Assembly (NCBI RefSeq): GCF_000234355.1
Contig: NZ_AGQV01000010.1
Location: 340,540 to 404,539 of the forward strand
DNA length: 64,000 nucleotides
DNA from: Gluconobacter morbifer G707
Lineage (GTDB): Bacteria; Pseudomonadota; Alphaproteobacteria; Acetobacterales; Acetobacteraceae
Reading direction: 5' to 3'
The first letter of the stretch is position 1. The number at the start of each line of letters is the position of its first letter. The notes beneath the pieces are model-generated. The model had not been told where the DNA came from. It worked only from the letters and a program-made list of their open reading frames with translations, and did no database searches. Shown one piece after another: positions 55,030-63,972 of this stretch. The position numbers and the translations under genes are program-made.

Positions 55030-56565
55030 ATGCCCCTGACAGGCGCCCTTCTGATTGGTCAGAAAGCAGTTCTCCATCCTCAGACATTTAATGCAGTCAA
55101 TGCAACCACCGGGGAACCCCTGGAAACTGCCTTTTCCTGCGCCACATCGGAGGACGTTAACAACGCCTGCCAACTGGCAGACGAAGCATTTGATACGTTC
55201 CGCACCCTCTTGCCCGATTCCCGTGCACGGTTTCTGGATGACATCGCAGATGCCATCGAAGCCATTGGCCAACCCCTTCTGGACCGTGCCCACGCCGAAA
55301 CCGGCCTACCGCTTGCCCGTCTAACCGGTGAACGAGGCCGCACCATGGGGCAGCTCCGCATGTTCGCGCAGGAACTGCGCGCCGGACGGTGCTTTGATAT
55401 CCGCATTGACCCTGCCCTACCGGATCGCACCCCAATGCCACGGCCCGACCTGCGTCAGATCCGTATCGGAATTGGCCCGGTTGCCGTTTTCGGGGCCAGT
55501 AATTTTCCCTTGGCGTTCTCCGTAGCGGGTGGCGATACAGCCTCTGCCTTCGCTGCGGGATGTCCTGTGGTGGTCAAGGCACACCCGGCGCATCCCGGCA
55601 CCAGCGAACTGGTAGGTCGGGCCATTCAGACAGCAGTGAAAAAGAATGGTCTGCCGGATGGAACATTTTCCCTCCTTGGCGGCCCGGATCATGAACTGGG
55701 GGCCGCACTTGTCCGTCATCCGGCTATCATGGCCGTGGGTTATACAGGTTCTCGCGCGGGCGGGCTGGCTCTCAGCCATGTTGCCGCCGCCCGTCCCGTT
55801 CCCGTACCGGTTTATGCCGAAATGAGCAGTATCAACCCGGTCTATCTACTGCCAGATGCCCTGGAAAATACGGCCGAAAAACTCGGTTCCGCCTTTGTCG
55901 GCTCCCTGACCATGGGTGCTGGCCAGTTCTGCACCAATCCGGGACTGATCCTGGCATTGGCTGCCCCGGCTCTGGACCGTTTTCAGAATAGTACGCAGAA
56001 GGCGCTTGAATCCGCCCCCGCCCCTACCATGCTGACAAGCGGCATTCACGCAGCCTACGACGCAGGTGTGGCAGCCCTGGCCGAACGTTCAGGCGTAGCA
56101 CTGCTTGGACGTGGACCGCATGGAGATGCATCCGGCTGTCAGGCCGCTGTCTTTACCACAGATGCCGAAAGCTTCATGAAAGATCCGTTCATGCAGCATG
56201 AGATTTTCGGTTCCTGCTCCCTGATCGTGTCCTGTCCAGACCTCAAAACCCTGCAAGCCCTGACCAGAAGCCTTGAAGGGCAGCTCACCGCCACCCTGCA
56301 TCTGGAAAATGGTGACATTGCCATGGCCCGGACACTTATTCCTCTGCTGGAGCGCAAAGTCGGGCGTATCCTGGCTAATGCATGGCCTACAGGCGTGGAA
56401 GTCTGCGCCGCCATGGTGCATGGCGGTCCCTTCCCGGCCACGACAGACCCGCGTAGCACGTCTGTCGGCACCGCAGCCATGGAGCGCTTCCTCCGCCCGG
56501 TCTGCTATCAGGATTTGCCAGACGACCTTCTTCCCACAGGCCTTCGCAGAAACGTCTCCCCATAA
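55030..56565 (+). CDS. 2-oxoglutarate semialdehyde (2,5-dioxovalerate) dehydrogenase
   Basis: The 511-residue NADP-type aldehyde dehydrogenase belongs to the long 2,5-dioxovalerate dehydrogenase group. Seen are VAVFGASNFPLAFSVAGGDTASA (the NADP-side loop), GYTGSRAGGLAL, the general-base Glu in VYAEMSSINPVYLLP and the nucleophile Cys in TMGAGQFCTNPGL. It ends the pathway by making 2-oxoglutarate for the TCA cycle. Start at MPLTGALL with AAGGA in front; an upstream frame through the previous gene end is spurious. It lies 25 bases after the dehydrogenase gene. Confidence 0.92.
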   Translation: MPLTGALLIGQKAVLHPQTFNAVNATTGEPLETAFSCATSEDVNNACQLADEAFDTFRTLLPDSRARFLDDIADAIEAIGQPLLDRAHAETGLPLARLTGERGRTMGQLRMFAQELRAGRCFDIRIDPALPDRTPMPRPDLRQIRIGIGPVAVFGASNFPLAFSVAGGDTASAFAAGCPVVVKAHPAHPGTSELVGRAIQTAVKKNGLPDGTFSLLGGPDHELGAALVRHPAIMAVGYTGSRAGGLALSHVAAARPVPVPVYAEMSSINPVYLLPDALENTAEKLGSAFVGSLTMGAGQFCTNPGLILALAAPALDRFQNSTQKALESAPAPTMLTSGIHAAYDAGVAALAERSGVALLGRGPHGDASGCQAAVFTTDAESFMKDPFMQHEIFGSCSLIVSCPDLKTLQALTRSLEGQLTATLHLENGDIAMARTLIPLLERKVGRILANAWPTGVEVCAAMVHGGPFPATTDPRSTSVGTAAMERFLRPVCYQDLPDDLLPTGLRRNVSP

Positions 56566-56614
56566 CACCCAGAACAGACGTCAGCCCAAGCAGTCCAGAT
56601 AACAGGAGCGTTTC

Positions 56615-58189
56615 ATGCCCCACGCGGAATCAGGTCACTTCAGACAGCGTCTCGGCCTGTTCGACCTGACCATGATCGGCTTCGGGTCCATCTTCGGCTC
56701 TGGCTGGCTATTCGCGGCAGCCCATGTCGCCGACATGGCCGGCCCTGCCAGCATCCTATCCTGGCTGATTGGCGGCGTGGCAGTCTTACTGATTGGACTG
56801 GTTTACTGTGAACTTGGCGCCGCCTTGCCTTTGGCGGGCAGCGTCGTCCGCTATCCAGAGCAGGCCCATGGTTCGACAGCCGCATTCCTGACCGGAGCAA
56901 TGACCACCATCGCCTTTTCCAGCCTGATTTCCATCGAGATCGTCGCGGCTAGACAATACGCCGATGCATGGACAGGCGGACTAACCCGCAATGCGAGTGG
57001 CGATCCCACGCTGGCAGGATGGTTAGTCCAGTTCGCGGTCATGGTAGCGCTCTATGCGATCAACCGACGCGGTATCAGCAGCTTCGCCTTGGTCAACAAC
57101 ATCGTCACCATTTTCAAGTTTCTGGTCCCCACGCTGGTCATCGTGCTGTTGCTGGCTCATCTGCGCATGAGCAATTTCAGCATGCACGGTTTTGCGCCAC
57201 ACGGCTTTCAAGGTGTGGAAACAGCCATTTCCGCCGGCGGGGTCATTTTTGCCTATCTGGGACTGACGCCCATCCTGTCTGTCGCGGGCGAGGTCCGCAA
57301 ACCTCAGAGAACTATTCCCATTGCGCTCATAGCCTCCGTCACCCTGTCCATGCTGGTCTATCTTCTGTTGCAGACTGCTTTTATCGGTGCACTACCCAGC
57401 AGCCTGCTTACTACAGGCTGGAACGGCATCTCAACGCGCATGGCTCTGCCCTTTCATGATATCGCCGTACAGCTCGGGCTAAGTTTTCTGGCCATTCTGG
57501 TGGTAACAGACGCCATTCTTTCTCCCACTGGGACCGGCAATATCTATATGTCCTCCACGGCCCGCGTGATTTACGCCTGGTCCAGAAGCGGCACATTCTT
57601 TCCCGTTTTCCAGAAAGTCGACACAAACCGCGGCGTGCCGGACAAAGCCCTGATGCTGACCTTCGGACTGGCACTTTTTTGGACATTGCCATTTCCCTCA
57701 TGGCAGGCCCTGATCGGAGTTGTCTCCTCTGCTCTGATGCTCAGCTACGCCATGGCCCCTCCTTCTGCAGCAGCGTTGCGTCATTCCCAGCCAGAACTGC
57801 TCCGTCCTTTCCGAACACCATGCTTTGAAATTCTTTCCCCACTGGCTTTCGCCATTGCATCGTTGATTGTGCTCTGGACGGGCTGGCATACCCTAAGCTG
57901 GCTGATGCCAGCATTGCTCGTCCTGACTGCCATTTTCATGGCTGCAACTTGGCGGGTTCTTCCACCCGATGACTGGAAACAGAATATCCGGTGCAGCCTC
58001 TGGATGCCGGTCTATTTTCTGGGACTGCTCATCCTGTCCTGGCTCGGCCCTTTCGAAGGCATGGCACAATTGAGCCACGTAAGCGATGATATCGTCACGA
58101 TCATATTCGCACTACTCATCCATCACTGGGCTGCCGTCTGTGGCCTCAGGACAGTTCCGGCAGCCATGCCCCTGCCAGTTCGCGGATAA
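56615..58189 (+). CDS. APC family amino acid permease
   Basis: The 524-residue inner membrane protein has about 12-14 hydrophobic segments and the APC start FDLTMIGFGSIFGSGWLFAAAHVADMAGPAS, whose G-S-I-F-G-S-G loop binds the amino-acid backbone. A second signature is GGVIFAYLGLTPILSVAGEVRKPQRTIPIAL. It probably imports hydroxyproline or proline, given its place at the end of the catabolic plus operon. AGGAG precedes the ATG. Its stop lies 3 bases from the convergent GH127 gene. Confidence 0.88.
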   Translation: MPHAESGHFRQRLGLFDLTMIGFGSIFGSGWLFAAAHVADMAGPASILSWLIGGVAVLLIGLVYCELGAALPLAGSVVRYPEQAHGSTAAFLTGAMTTIAFSSLISIEIVAARQYADAWTGGLTRNASGDPTLAGWLVQFAVMVALYAINRRGISSFALVNNIVTIFKFLVPTLVIVLLLAHLRMSNFSMHGFAPHGFQGVETAISAGGVIFAYLGLTPILSVAGEVRKPQRTIPIALIASVTLSMLVYLLLQTAFIGALPSSLLTTGWNGISTRMALPFHDIAVQLGLSFLAILVVTDAILSPTGTGNIYMSSTARVIYAWSRSGTFFPVFQKVDTNRGVPDKALMLTFGLALFWTLPFPSWQALIGVVSSALMLSYAMAPPSAAALRHSQPELLRPFRTPCFEILSPLAFAIASLIVLWTGWHTLSWLMPALLVLTAIFMAATWRVLPPDDWKQNIRCSLWMPVYFLGLLILSWLGPFEGMAQLSHVSDDIVTIIFALLIHHWAAVCGLRTVPAAMPLPVRG

Positions 58190-58192
58190 CGC

Positions 58193-60577
58193 TCAGGGCC
58201 TAACCGACAGCACACGTACGTCAAAGAATGGTCCGCTTGTCCGGCTACTGCCGGGCTCAATCCGCAAAGTGAAGGTCTTCCTGCCACGTATCCAAGTTTC
58301 CGGGATCATGGCTTCCATATCCACAAATTGTGCAGGCCTGTTAGCAGGCCATTTCAGATTGGGAAGCGCCTTGCCGTTCACCAAGAGCCGCGCTCCACGC
58401 GTGCGGGCGATGTCCGCACTCCATACGGTCACTTTTAAAACCAGCGGTCCGGGCTTGATCTGCATTCTACATTCGATGAACCCACCAGAGCGCAGATCCC
58501 GCCCGTTCCGTCCTCGATAGACCAGGGGCCAGGAGTTATCCGCACGCAAGGCGTGATCATGCTCCTGTTGCATTTCCCCCAGATGAATCACATCGATTGT
58601 CCGCGCCGCAATATCCTTCTGATGCTGCTGCTCCCTGCGATAGGAATCTTCTTCCTGCGCCCACTCGCTCTCTGAAAAACAACGCAGATACAGGGCACTC
58701 CGGCGCATGTACTGGGCGTAAAACGGCCTGAACTCAAGCTGTGACGGCCGGCCGGCCCGTGTCGTGCGAAAAACGGATGCCTGACCTGCCGCCGGAACGA
58801 GATCCTGCGTCAGATCGTCAGTAACAACAGCGGGGTCCACTGCATCATACACACCGCCCGCCGGGGCAAGATCTGCCGCCATTACCATTGGCCCGCGCAG
58901 AACCGTCACAAGTTTCGAATCATCCACCGGGCTTTCCGTCCGCACCGTCATGGGAAGATCCAGCACGACATGATCTCCCGCAGACCACTTCCGGTCCAGA
59001 ACGATATATCCGTCAGAAGGGGTAGCCGGCACGTCCCGACCATTTACAGCCACTTGGATTGGCTCCCTGACCCAGCCGGGCACACGCAGCGCCAGCCTGA
59101 AAGCCACGGGGGAATTCAGATCTTCCAGCAGAAGACTGACCCGCCCGTCATGCGGGTATCCGGTCTCCATCTTCCATGAAACATCCTTGCGGTCCCAGAC
59201 CATCCGCGACGGGATATACAGATTGACGAAGAGCGTTTCTTCCCGCTGCCACCAGATGGAGTCTCCATGCTTGGCATGGCTTTCCATCCCCGTGCCGACA
59301 CAGCACCAGAAGCTCTCTGTTGGGGTAGACCATTCCCGCACACCAGCTGTGATGGTGGGCGTCATGTACGTGAACATACCGGTCTGCGGATCATGGGCCG
59401 CCAAAATATGGTTCAGATGCGCCCTTTCGTAATAATCGAACAGAGCGGCCTGCGGGTTCGATGCATAACACTGCCGGGTAAGCTTGAGCATGTTGTAGGT
59501 ATTACAATGCTCGCAGGTTTGTTCGGTAATATGCTGTGAAATCGTGTCGGGTTCAGAGAAATACTCCCGATCTGCATTTCCACCAATTACATAACTATGA
59601 TGCCGAGTGACTGCTTTCCAGAAGAACTGCGGACCAGTCATCCAGTGCCTGTTTTGGCTGACTTCGGCAATGCGAGCCAAACCAACGAGCTTAGGAATTT
59701 GAGTGTTGGCATGGCGGTTCGCCAAGTCATCACGCTCTTCCATCAGAGGATCCAGAACAGGCCTGTCATAAATCCGATATGCCAGACGCAGCCATTCTTC
59801 ATCCCCCGTTCGAGCTGCTAGCTCCGCAAAGCTTTCGTTCAAACCACCATATTCACAGGTCAGCACCTTTTGCATCTGAGCATCAGTCAGTTTGCCGAAA
59901 AAGGCTTTCAGAAATTGTCCCAACCCGACGGCAACATTCAAAGCCTGATCGCAGTGGCAATAGATGTGCGCATCAAGCAAGCCTGCAAAGGTTTTATGGA
60001 TATTGTAAAGTGGTGACCATGCTCCGTTCAGATCGAACCCAGACGAGCGGATGTCACCTGCCTCAATCTCGGCAAATATTCTTTTGCCATCAACCAATGC
60101 GCCATTTTTTTCTTTGCGTGTAAAGCCAGCGACATAACCATCGCCCCACTGCTTCTGAACGACAACCAGTTCCTGTACGATATATGCTACGCGCTCCCGA
60201 CACGCAGCGTCATCCGTCTGGGCATACATCAGGGCCAGGGCAGACAGGTAATGACCCAGTGTATGTCCGGCAATCGTATCGCTTTCCCACCCACCATACA
60301 GAGCGCCCTTCGGTGGAAGTCCAGCCTGCTTGCGGAAATTATGCAGAAGACGGTCCGCCTCCAGACTGAGAAGATAGATCCTGTTACGTTCAACAGCTTC
60401 CAGCCATGGAGAAGGTAATAAGCGTACATTCGAAAGCGGTATTGGCGTAACATCTGCTCCGGAGCTACTCTCCTGCCCCGCAGCGAGAGCATTCTGCAAT
60501 CCGCTTGGCAACAGGGTATTTACACTTCCCATAGCGGCACCAGTCAGCAGAAAACGCCGTTTCATTTTAGCAATCAT
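58193..60577 (-). CDS. GH127 beta-L-arabinofuranosidase, exported
   Basis: The 794-residue enzyme has a twin-Arg-like signal (KMKRRFLLTGAAMG) and an (alpha/alpha)6 barrel followed by beta domains. The special GH127 active site is intact: a Glu-x-Cys in TCEHCNTYN (Glu356, Cys358) and a Cys-Cys pair in SFWCCVGTGME (Cys425-Cys426), as in the Zn-thiolate site of Bifidobacterium HypBA1. There the second Cys group gives the nucleophile. HypBA1 releases L-arabinose from beta-linked arabinooligosaccharides on hydroxyproline of plant extensins. Start set at MIAKMKRR with AGGGAG just before it. Operator site 5 lies 49 bases upstream. Confidence 0.92.
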   Translation of the reverse strand: MIAKMKRRFLLTGAAMGSVNTLLPSGLQNALAAGQESSSGADVTPIPLSNVRLLPSPWLEAVERNRIYLLSLEADRLLHNFRKQAGLPPKGALYGGWESDTIAGHTLGHYLSALALMYAQTDDAACRERVAYIVQELVVVQKQWGDGYVAGFTRKEKNGALVDGKRIFAEIEAGDIRSSGFDLNGAWSPLYNIHKTFAGLLDAHIYCHCDQALNVAVGLGQFLKAFFGKLTDAQMQKVLTCEYGGLNESFAELAARTGDEEWLRLAYRIYDRPVLDPLMEERDDLANRHANTQIPKLVGLARIAEVSQNRHWMTGPQFFWKAVTRHHSYVIGGNADREYFSEPDTISQHITEQTCEHCNTYNMLKLTRQCYASNPQAALFDYYERAHLNHILAAHDPQTGMFTYMTPTITAGVREWSTPTESFWCCVGTGMESHAKHGDSIWWQREETLFVNLYIPSRMVWDRKDVSWKMETGYPHDGRVSLLLEDLNSPVAFRLALRVPGWVREPIQVAVNGRDVPATPSDGYIVLDRKWSAGDHVVLDLPMTVRTESPVDDSKLVTVLRGPMVMAADLAPAGGVYDAVDPAVVTDDLTQDLVPAAGQASVFRTTRAGRPSQLEFRPFYAQYMRRSALYLRCFSESEWAQEEDSYRREQQHQKDIAARTIDVIHLGEMQQEHDHALRADNSWPLVYRGRNGRDLRSGGFIECRMQIKPGPLVLKVTVWSADIARTRGARLLVNGKALPNLKWPANRPAQFVDMEAMIPETWIRGRKTFTLRIEPGSSRTSGPFFDVRVLSVRP

Positions 60578-60625
60578 GACTTTCTCCCTACCTTTTGCCG
60601 AATGAGATGATCCCACTTACCATAT

Positions 60626-60637
60626 TACGTATACGAT
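60626..60637. promoter_or_regulatory. GntR operator, site 5 (GH127)
   Basis: TACGTATACGAT: right half perfect, upstream of the GH127 start at 60577. Confidence 0.75.
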
Positions 60638-60709
60638 ATTCGATTAAGAATATAGCTGATAGGCTATTCTGCCATACTGTTTTCTTTTCAGAACGTATGT
60701 TTCTCTATA

Positions 60710-60721
60710 ATCGTATACGAA
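60710..60721. promoter_or_regulatory. GntR operator, site 6 (POT transporter)
   Basis: ATCGTATACGAA, and TCGTATACGA within it is a perfect 10-bp palindrome. It is 20 bases before the POT transporter start. Confidence 0.8.
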
Positions 60722-60741
60722 ATAATGAATCTGGTGCTGTC

Positions 60742-62205
60742 ATGGATCCAAATACGCCCTCTCCTCAAGAACGACGTTCCTCCTTTGCCACCGTTTTGGT
60801 TGCAGAAGCAGCGGAACGGGCCGGTTTTTATGGTGTGAATGCTATTCTGCTTCTGTTCATGGTACAGCAACTTGGAATAACCGATCTCAGAGCAGACCTC
60901 ATAGTGGGCGCTTTCGCCGCAATGACCTATGCAACCCCACTTCTGGGTGGATGGATTGGTGACCGCTTATATGGACCGCGCTGGACAGCCGTGCTTGGCA
61001 CAATCCTGTTAAGTACCGGTTACGCACTCCTTGCGTGTACTATGATGTCACGGCCATTTTTCGAACCTGCTCTGGCTTTAGTCGCGACCGGAAATGGGCT
61101 TTTCAAACCCAATGCTGCCCAACTTGTCCGCCGCCTTTACGAAAAATATCCGCTGAAGCGTGATTCAGCTTTTACACTTTATTATATGGCAGCCAATGTG
61201 GGGTCCGCCCTGTCTATGTTGCTTATTCCATGGGTGAGAAGTACGTTTAATCCACTGACAGCCTTTTTTCTCTGCGTAGCTGGCCCAGCAAGCGCCTCGT
61301 TCATCCTCCTGACACAAACCCACACACTGCGCGATATAGGTTTACTCGCCAGGCACCCTCACTCCCGACAGCGTGCAGCTGTGCTCGGAATAGGATCCGT
61401 TCTCCTCTGTATACTATCGGTGACATTCATCTTATACAGTACATCACTCGCACGGTTAACAGTATTTACCTGCTTTGCAATGGTCTGTATCCTCTGGTCC
61501 AAGCTTTACCATCGCGCACTCGCGCCCGAAAAAGCAAACTTGATTGCCTTGGGGATTTTGTTTCTTCAAAGTATTTCCTTTTACTGTTTTTATCAGCAGA
61601 TGCAGACGTCCCTCACTTTGTTTGCCTTAACTAATCTGGATGGGACCTTTCGTCTTCTGGGACATCGGATTGTTACCTTCTCTGCTGCCCAGTTTCAGGC
61701 ACTTGATCCACTTTTTATTATTCTCCTCAGTTCGCCAATGGCCAGAATTTATGATTTTTTGAACCGCCGTGGCCGCGATTTCTCGTTGCCTACCAAATTC
61801 GCTATCGGGTTCGGATTTGTCGTAGTAGCCTTTTTTGTATGGTGGATCGGCATACATGTCGCCGCAGGAAAACTAACGAGTGCATGGTTTGTGATGGGCG
61901 GATATCTCGCGCTTGCCACGGCAGAAATTCTGATCGGCGGCCTAGGACTTGCCGCCGTCGCAAAATACATTCCTCCCAATCTGAGCGGCATAATGGTCGG
62001 CGCATATTACTTGACTGTTGGCGTGGGTATGTATCTGGGAAGCGAAATCGCCAGTATAGCCAGTGGCACAAATTTTCCTCGCGCCATCCAAAGTCAGCAT
62101 TACGAAAACCTGTTCGGCATTCTGTGCCTTTGCGCTCTTTCTTTAACTCTCATTACTTCTTTTCTTGCCAGCCACCTCGACAGAATGCAAAAGCACCTGC
62201 CTTAA
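60742..62205 (+). CDS. POT/PTR2 family proton-coupled di/tripeptide transporter
   Basis: The 487-residue inner membrane protein has about 14 membrane segments and the POT signature ExxER-FY in VAEAAERAGFYGVNAILLLFM, then GGWIGDRLYGPRWTA and the FYxxxNxG-type motif TLYYMAANVGSAL. It imports small peptides with protons. Start placed at MDPNTPS after operator site 6; longer frames would run through the operator. In this locus it should bring in hydroxyproline-containing di- and tripeptides made by the exported peptidases. Confidence 0.9.
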   Translation: MDPNTPSPQERRSSFATVLVAEAAERAGFYGVNAILLLFMVQQLGITDLRADLIVGAFAAMTYATPLLGGWIGDRLYGPRWTAVLGTILLSTGYALLACTMMSRPFFEPALALVATGNGLFKPNAAQLVRRLYEKYPLKRDSAFTLYYMAANVGSALSMLLIPWVRSTFNPLTAFFLCVAGPASASFILLTQTHTLRDIGLLARHPHSRQRAAVLGIGSVLLCILSVTFILYSTSLARLTVFTCFAMVCILWSKLYHRALAPEKANLIALGILFLQSISFYCFYQQMQTSLTLFALTNLDGTFRLLGHRIVTFSAAQFQALDPLFIILLSSPMARIYDFLNRRGRDFSLPTKFAIGFGFVVVAFFVWWIGIHVAAGKLTSAWFVMGGYLALATAEILIGGLGLAAVAKYIPPNLSGIMVGAYYLTVGVGMYLGSEIASIASGTNFPRAIQSQHYENLFGILCLCALSLTLITSFLASHLDRMQKHLP

Positions 62206-62230
62206 AGAAATCGTTCCCAAACAAAAATAT

Positions 62231-62242
62231 TAAGTATACGAT
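62231..62242. promoter_or_regulatory. GntR operator, site 7 (exported GH35/42-like hydrolase)
   Basis: TAAGTATACGAT: right half perfect. It lies 77 bases before the ATG of the hydrolase gene. Confidence 0.7.
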
Positions 62243-62319
62243 AAACGGTAATATCTACCCCAAACACCGATAGCACGCGTCATCGTGACCGCCACCGATA
62301 ACCACTTGGTCTGACAAAC

Positions 62320-63972
62320 ATGCGCCGTAACGAACCAAAATTTTCCTTATTATACGCCTTACAGCTCTTACTACGGGCCGCGTCAATGATACTTATATTC
62401 GTAGCATCTGCTCAGAGCGCCAGCGCAGACGGCATGCCACATATCATCGGAAAAGATGGGCACTTTCATTTGGAGATAGATGGAAAGCCTTTTTTCGTTC
62501 TTGCTGCACAAATGCATAATTCCAGCGCATTTTCCTCAAGCCTTCCAGCATTCTGGAACACAGCGGATCGTTTACATATCAATACGGTGCAGGCACCTGT
62601 TTATTGGGAAACTTTTGAACCGTCTCCCGGCCGTTACGATTTCTCCATGGTCAATCAATTGATCGACGGCGCACGCACTCATCATGTGCGGCTGATATTA
62701 TTGTGGTTTGGCACATGGAAGAATGGCGCCGGACATTACGTTCCGCTCTGGATAAAAAGAAATCCGCAGATTTATCCGCGCCTCGAAAACGCGGATCACC
62801 TTCCTCTGGACGGAATGTCGCCTTTCGGAGAGCAAACGCTTGCCTGCGATAAAGCTGCCTTCAAGGCTTTAATGACTCACCTCCGAGAACGTGACGCCGA
62901 CAGACATACCGTCATCATGGTGCAGGTTGAAAATGAGCCAGGCCTTCTTGGCACGGTCCGCGATCATACCACTACTGCCGACCGCGCATTCGACGCTCCT
63001 GTTCCCGCTGATGTCCTAAGCGTCACAAAACAGTTACGCCACGGAAACTGGAGCGCAATTTTTGGCTCACAGGCGCCGGAAATCTTCAGCGCCTGGGCTG
63101 TGTCCCGCTATATTAATCAGGTCGCCGAAGCAGGTCGTGCAGTCTATCCGCTTCCACTTTATGTCAACGCCTGGCTGCATTATCGGGGACTGAAAGATGC
63201 TGGCACCGACTTCCCAAGCGGTGGCGCAACATATGACATGCTGAACATCTGGAAAAGCCAGAGCCCTGCTATCAGCATTATCGGGACAGACAGCTATACC
63301 AACAATCTCGAGCAGTTCCATGGGGGCGTATTGCCCTATCAGCGAAAGGACAACGCACCATGGCTGTCTGAAAGTGGCATTACGGTTCCCAACGCCCGCT
63401 GGACCTACGACCTCATAGCGCGCGGTGGTATCGGTGCCTCCGTATTTGGTGTGGACGATCCCGATCATGACGAAGCAATTGCAACTCATGGCCTTGATAA
63501 TATCCTACTCACGCCCCTAGTACCGACACTCGTGATGGCGGCCAGCAGCGGCAATGTAGCAGCATTACTCGAAGAACGAGGACGTCCCTCCCCGACCCAT
63601 ATATTCGGTAACTGGATGGTCCGCGCCGCGTTTGGCGCCTCATGGGGGCTGCCTGATCCAACGGAATCACCATTCGATAGTCAAGAAACAGGTCGCGCTC
63701 TTGTCGTTCGCCTTGATGACACGCATTTCCTCGTCGCAGGAACTAATGCACGCATTAACTTCCTTTCCCAAAACCATGATGGCGGCATTCATGAAGTCGT
63801 ACGTGTCGAGGAAGGCACATATGACGCACACGACAAATGGCATGCCGAGCGTATCTGGAACGGCGACGAGACCGATTATGGAATGAGTTTGCCCGCAAAA
63901 AACGGCACAGCATTGCAAGTCGAAGTTCTAGACATTCCTTCCAACAGCCAGCGTCATACAATGAGTCCGTAG
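62320..63972 (+). CDS. exported GH35/GH42-like glycoside hydrolase with DUF5597-type C-terminus
   Basis: The 550-residue protein has a long signal peptide ending near AQSASADG and a clan-A TIM barrel: FFVLAAQMHNSSA, NTVQAPVYWETFEPSPGRYDF, LWFGTWKNGAGHYVP, the acid/base Glu206 in MVQVENEPG, and a likely nucleophile Glu351 in APWLSESGI. The C-terminal 150 residues are beta-rich and match the DUF5597 kind of domain. Close relatives are putative beta-galactosidases. It may remove galactose from arabinogalactan side chains or another pyranoside; the exact bond is unknown. The gene is complete and ends 28 bases before the window end. Its ribosome site is weak. Confidence 0.82.
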   Translation: MRRNEPKFSLLYALQLLLRAASMILIFVASAQSASADGMPHIIGKDGHFHLEIDGKPFFVLAAQMHNSSAFSSSLPAFWNTADRLHINTVQAPVYWETFEPSPGRYDFSMVNQLIDGARTHHVRLILLWFGTWKNGAGHYVPLWIKRNPQIYPRLENADHLPLDGMSPFGEQTLACDKAAFKALMTHLRERDADRHTVIMVQVENEPGLLGTVRDHTTTADRAFDAPVPADVLSVTKQLRHGNWSAIFGSQAPEIFSAWAVSRYINQVAEAGRAVYPLPLYVNAWLHYRGLKDAGTDFPSGGATYDMLNIWKSQSPAISIIGTDSYTNNLEQFHGGVLPYQRKDNAPWLSESGITVPNARWTYDLIARGGIGASVFGVDDPDHDEAIATHGLDNILLTPLVPTLVMAASSGNVAALLEERGRPSPTHIFGNWMVRAAFGASWGLPDPTESPFDSQETGRALVVRLDDTHFLVAGTNARINFLSQNHDGGIHEVVRVEEGTYDAHDKWHAERIWNGDETDYGMSLPAKNGTALQVEVLDIPSNSQRHTMSP

